Shown here in pieces: positions 62,067 to 64,000 of a stretch of DNA of 64,000 nt. The first letter of the stretch is position 1; each line of letters starts with the position of its first letter. The notes beneath the pieces were generated by a model, which had not been told where the DNA came from, made no database searches, and worked only from the letters and a program-made list of their open reading frames with translations. This stretch comes from an uncultured Nitrospiraceae bacterium. GTDB taxonomy: Bacteria; Nitrospirota; Thermodesulfovibrionia; Thermodesulfovibrionales; Dissulfurispiraceae. Both the position numbers and the translations under genes were made by a program. The stretch covers positions 124,001 to 188,000 of the forward strand of contig CAIJNL010000002.1 of NCBI GenBank assembly GCA_903822005.1, in the 5' to 3' direction.

Positions 62067-63893
62067 ATGTGCGGCATTATCGGCTATATCGGTAACAGAA
62101 ATGCGATACCCATTGTCATGGAGGGCCTGAAGAGGCTCGAATACAGAGGCTACGACTCTGCCGGCATAGCCTTTTTCAATGGCAGCGAGCTCGAGGTGAA
62201 ACGCTGCAAGGGAAAGATCCAACAGCTGGAGTCTATTATCGACAATCAGAAAATGACCAGCACCTCTGCCATTGGCCATACAAGGTGGGCAACCCACGGA
62301 AAACCTTCGGATGAAAATGCACACCCTCACAGATCTGATGGAATAGTGCTCGTCCACAACGGCATTATCGAGAACTACGTTGAGTTGAAGCATAAGCTCG
62401 CAGCGGAAGGTTTCTTGTTCACGTCCGATACCGACACGGAAGTGCTTTGCCATCTGATAAACAAGTACGCGGACGGCATCCCCCTGGAGGATGCGGTGCG
62501 AAGGGCTGTCCGGGACGTCAGGGGCGCCTATGCCTTCGCCGTTATGAGCAACAAAGAGCCCGGCAAGATAGTGGCCGTCAGAAAAGAGAGTCCGCTTGTG
62601 CTCGGACTGGGCAATAATGAATACTTCCTCGCGTCGGATGTTCCTGCTTTCCTCAGCCATACAAGAGAGGTCATATTCCTTGAAAATAACGAAATGGCCG
62701 TCATGCACGCGGACGGAGTGATAATAACCGATTTTGACGGTACGCCTGTAACCCAGAATGTCGTTACAATATCCTGGAATCCCTCGATGGCCGAAAAAGG
62801 CGGTTACCGCCATTTCATGCTTAAAGAGATATATGAACAGCCCCGTTCAGTGGCCGATACTATCAGAGGCCGGGTATTCCCCGAAAAGGGAGAGGTAGCC
62901 ATTGAAGAGTTCGGCCTCAGTTCGGATGCTATCACCAGTATCGAAAAAATATTCATCGTCGCCTGCGGCACTTCATATCACTCCGCCATAATAGGCAAAT
63001 ACATGATAGAAGAGCTGTCCCGGATACCAGTAGAGGTGGATATCGCCTCTGAATTCCGCTACAGAAAGCCGATACTCGGCAACAAGACTCTTTTCATTTC
63101 GATCACGCAGTCGGGAGAGACGGCAGATACGCTTGCAGCAATGCGCGAAGCTAAAAGACTGGGCGCCTCTATTCTCACAATATGCAATGTCATCGGCAGC
63201 ACCGCGGCGCGCGAATCAGATTATGTTTTTTATACTCATTCCGGCCCCGAGATAGGGGTTGCCTCTACAAAAGCATTTACGGCCCAGGTAGTCGCCCTCT
63301 ACCTGCTTGCCATAGCCCTCGGTAAAAACAGGGCATGCATTGATGAAGCCGGGGGGGCGAAGCTGATAGACGACGTACTCCGGCTGCCCGGACTTATAGA
63401 GGCCGCTCTCGAAATGGATGGAGAAATATTCCGCATTGCAAAAGAACTTTTCAAGGCAAAAGATTTCCTCTACCTGGGCAGGGGCATCCAGTATCCGGTT
63501 GCGCTTGAGGGCGCGCTGAAACTGAAAGAGATATCTTATATCCATGCCGAAGGGTATCCTGCGGGAGAGATGAAGCATGGCCCAATAGCCCTTATTGATG
63601 AAGACCTGCCGGTGGTCATTCTGGCCCCCTCAGGTCCGCTCTTCGAGAAAGTACTCGCAAACATGGAAGAGGTAAACAGCCGCGGCGGCATTCTCGTAAC
63701 TATTGCAACCAAAAACGTGGAGGCTGTCAAGAGACTGTCAAGCCATTTCATAAATATTATTGAAAGCAATGACTACCTCGATACGGTGCTCTGTACGATC
63801 CCCTTGCAGCTGCTCGCATACCATATTGCCGTACTCAGGGGCTGCGACGTCGACCAGCCGAGGAACCTTGCCAAAAGCGTTACCGTAGAGTGA
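62067..63893 (+). CDS. glmS: Glutamine-fructose-6-phosphate aminotransferase (isomerising)
   Basis: A 608-aa enzyme with the nucleophile Cys2 (MCGIIGYIGN), the glutaminase block RWATHGKPSDENAHPH, two SIS domains with CGTSYHSA and SITQSGETADT, and the C-terminal LAKSVTVE. It forms glucosamine-6-phosphate from fructose-6-phosphate and glutamine. CAGGAGG precedes the ATG. It lies 26 bp downstream of glmU, so UDP-GlcNAc supply is one unit. No ribozyme-like leader is seen in that short gap. Confidence 0.97.
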   Translation: MCGIIGYIGNRNAIPIVMEGLKRLEYRGYDSAGIAFFNGSELEVKRCKGKIQQLESIIDNQKMTSTSAIGHTRWATHGKPSDENAHPHRSDGIVLVHNGIIENYVELKHKLAAEGFLFTSDTDTEVLCHLINKYADGIPLEDAVRRAVRDVRGAYAFAVMSNKEPGKIVAVRKESPLVLGLGNNEYFLASDVPAFLSHTREVIFLENNEMAVMHADGVIITDFDGTPVTQNVVTISWNPSMAEKGGYRHFMLKEIYEQPRSVADTIRGRVFPEKGEVAIEEFGLSSDAITSIEKIFIVACGTSYHSAIIGKYMIEELSRIPVEVDIASEFRYRKPILGNKTLFISITQSGETADTLAAMREAKRLGASILTICNVIGSTAARESDYVFYTHSGPEIGVASTKAFTAQVVALYLLAIALGKNRACIDEAGGAKLIDDVLRLPGLIEAALEMDGEIFRIAKELFKAKDFLYLGRGIQYPVALEGALKLKEISYIHAEGYPAGEMKHGPIALIDEDLPVVILAPSGPLFEKVLANMEEVNSRGGILVTIATKNVEAVKRLSSHFINIIESNDYLDTVLCTIPLQLLAYHIAVLRGCDVDQPRNLAKSVTVE

Positions 63894-63960
63894 TGACAAC
63901 TTCGGGACAGAAACAATGTCTTTTTGTAGTGCTGTATGTGGTATAATTAATAGGAACAAA

Positions 63961-64000
63961 ATGGCAAAAGAAGTCTCATTAGAAGATCTTAACTCCCTGC
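63961..64000 (+). CDS. Partial CDS at the window end
   Basis: An ATG at 63961 with AGGA six bases upstream opens a frame reading MAKEVSLEDLNSL to the end of the window. A TATAAT at 63942-63947 with a TGTG extension upstream may be its promoter. Thirteen residues do not identify the product. Confidence 0.5.
   Translation, partial: MAKEVSLEDLNSL

Noticed and set aside
61866-62813. 315-codon minus-strand frame opposite glmU/glmS
   Set aside because: Antisense to two certain genes; its length follows from the codon composition of the opposite strand.

Overview
The window reads as chromosomal DNA of a Gram-negative (diderm) bacterium. The support is an lpxC homologue, an Mla-type lipid transport operon, LolA-like and lipoprotein genes, and an outer-membrane beta-barrel. 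The gene mix (several radical SAM enzymes, a nickel lactate racemase with an FAD/Fe-S D-lactate dehydrogenase, an orphan corrinoid-activation type ASKHA protein, and an F-ATPase a/c pair separated from the other subunits) suggests an anaerobic lineage such as Nitrospirota or a Desulfobacterota-like group. That placement is inference; nothing here fixes the taxonomy.

Layout. 1-13151 (minus strand) and 13375-22495 (plus strand) form a divergent polyketide/fatty-acid-like cluster resembling aryl polyene (APE) clusters. It has three intact ketosynthases, one chain-length-factor-like partner, two acyl carrier proteins, a FabG ketoreductase, two hotdog dehydratases (one fused to a radical SAM enzyme), a thioesterase, a PaaK-like adenylating ligase, a PlsC-like acyltransferase, an MMPL exporter, a LolA-like carrier and a lipoprotein. 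To this are added two FAD oxidoreductases, a condensation-fold acyltransferase and two further radical SAM proteins. 22950-27511 is a lactate module. 27579-28462 holds a cupredoxin and a b561-like membrane protein. 28767-31007 holds a lone acyl-activating ligase and a beta-barrel protein. 31172-34900 is a MoxR/DUF58/transglutaminase operon. 36629-37686 encodes ATP synthase subunits a and c. 38270-38342 is tRNA-Ala(GGC). 39427-42579 is mlaE, an mlaF fused to a degenerate GGDEF domain, mlaD and mlaC. 42951-46013 contains two tandem gene duplications (small lipoproteins; winged-helix proteins). 47215-63893 is mostly housekeeping: an FAH protein, purL, an ASKHA protein, a cold-shock protein, a Sua5/YrdC protein, lpxC, tldD, an MTA phosphorylase-type enzyme, a YebC protein, DUF502, glmU and glmS.

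Non-coding structure. A family of about 145-bp inverted-repeat elements (MITE-like) sits in three intergenic gaps (22680-22830, 28591-28733, 36129-36274, plus a fragment at 36462-36511). A separate 146-bp element with perfect 16-bp inverted ends lies beside the first copy. There are strong sigma-70-type promoters, several with palindromes over the -35 or spacer, clear intrinsic terminators, and several genes whose -10 hexamer lies 3-7 nt before the start codon with no Shine-Dalgarno (candidate leaderless mRNAs).

Most notable: the radical-SAM-rich APE-like cluster with a radical SAM/SPASM-hotdog fusion, the MlaF-GGDEF fusion, the MITE family, and the paired duplications at 42.9-46 kb.
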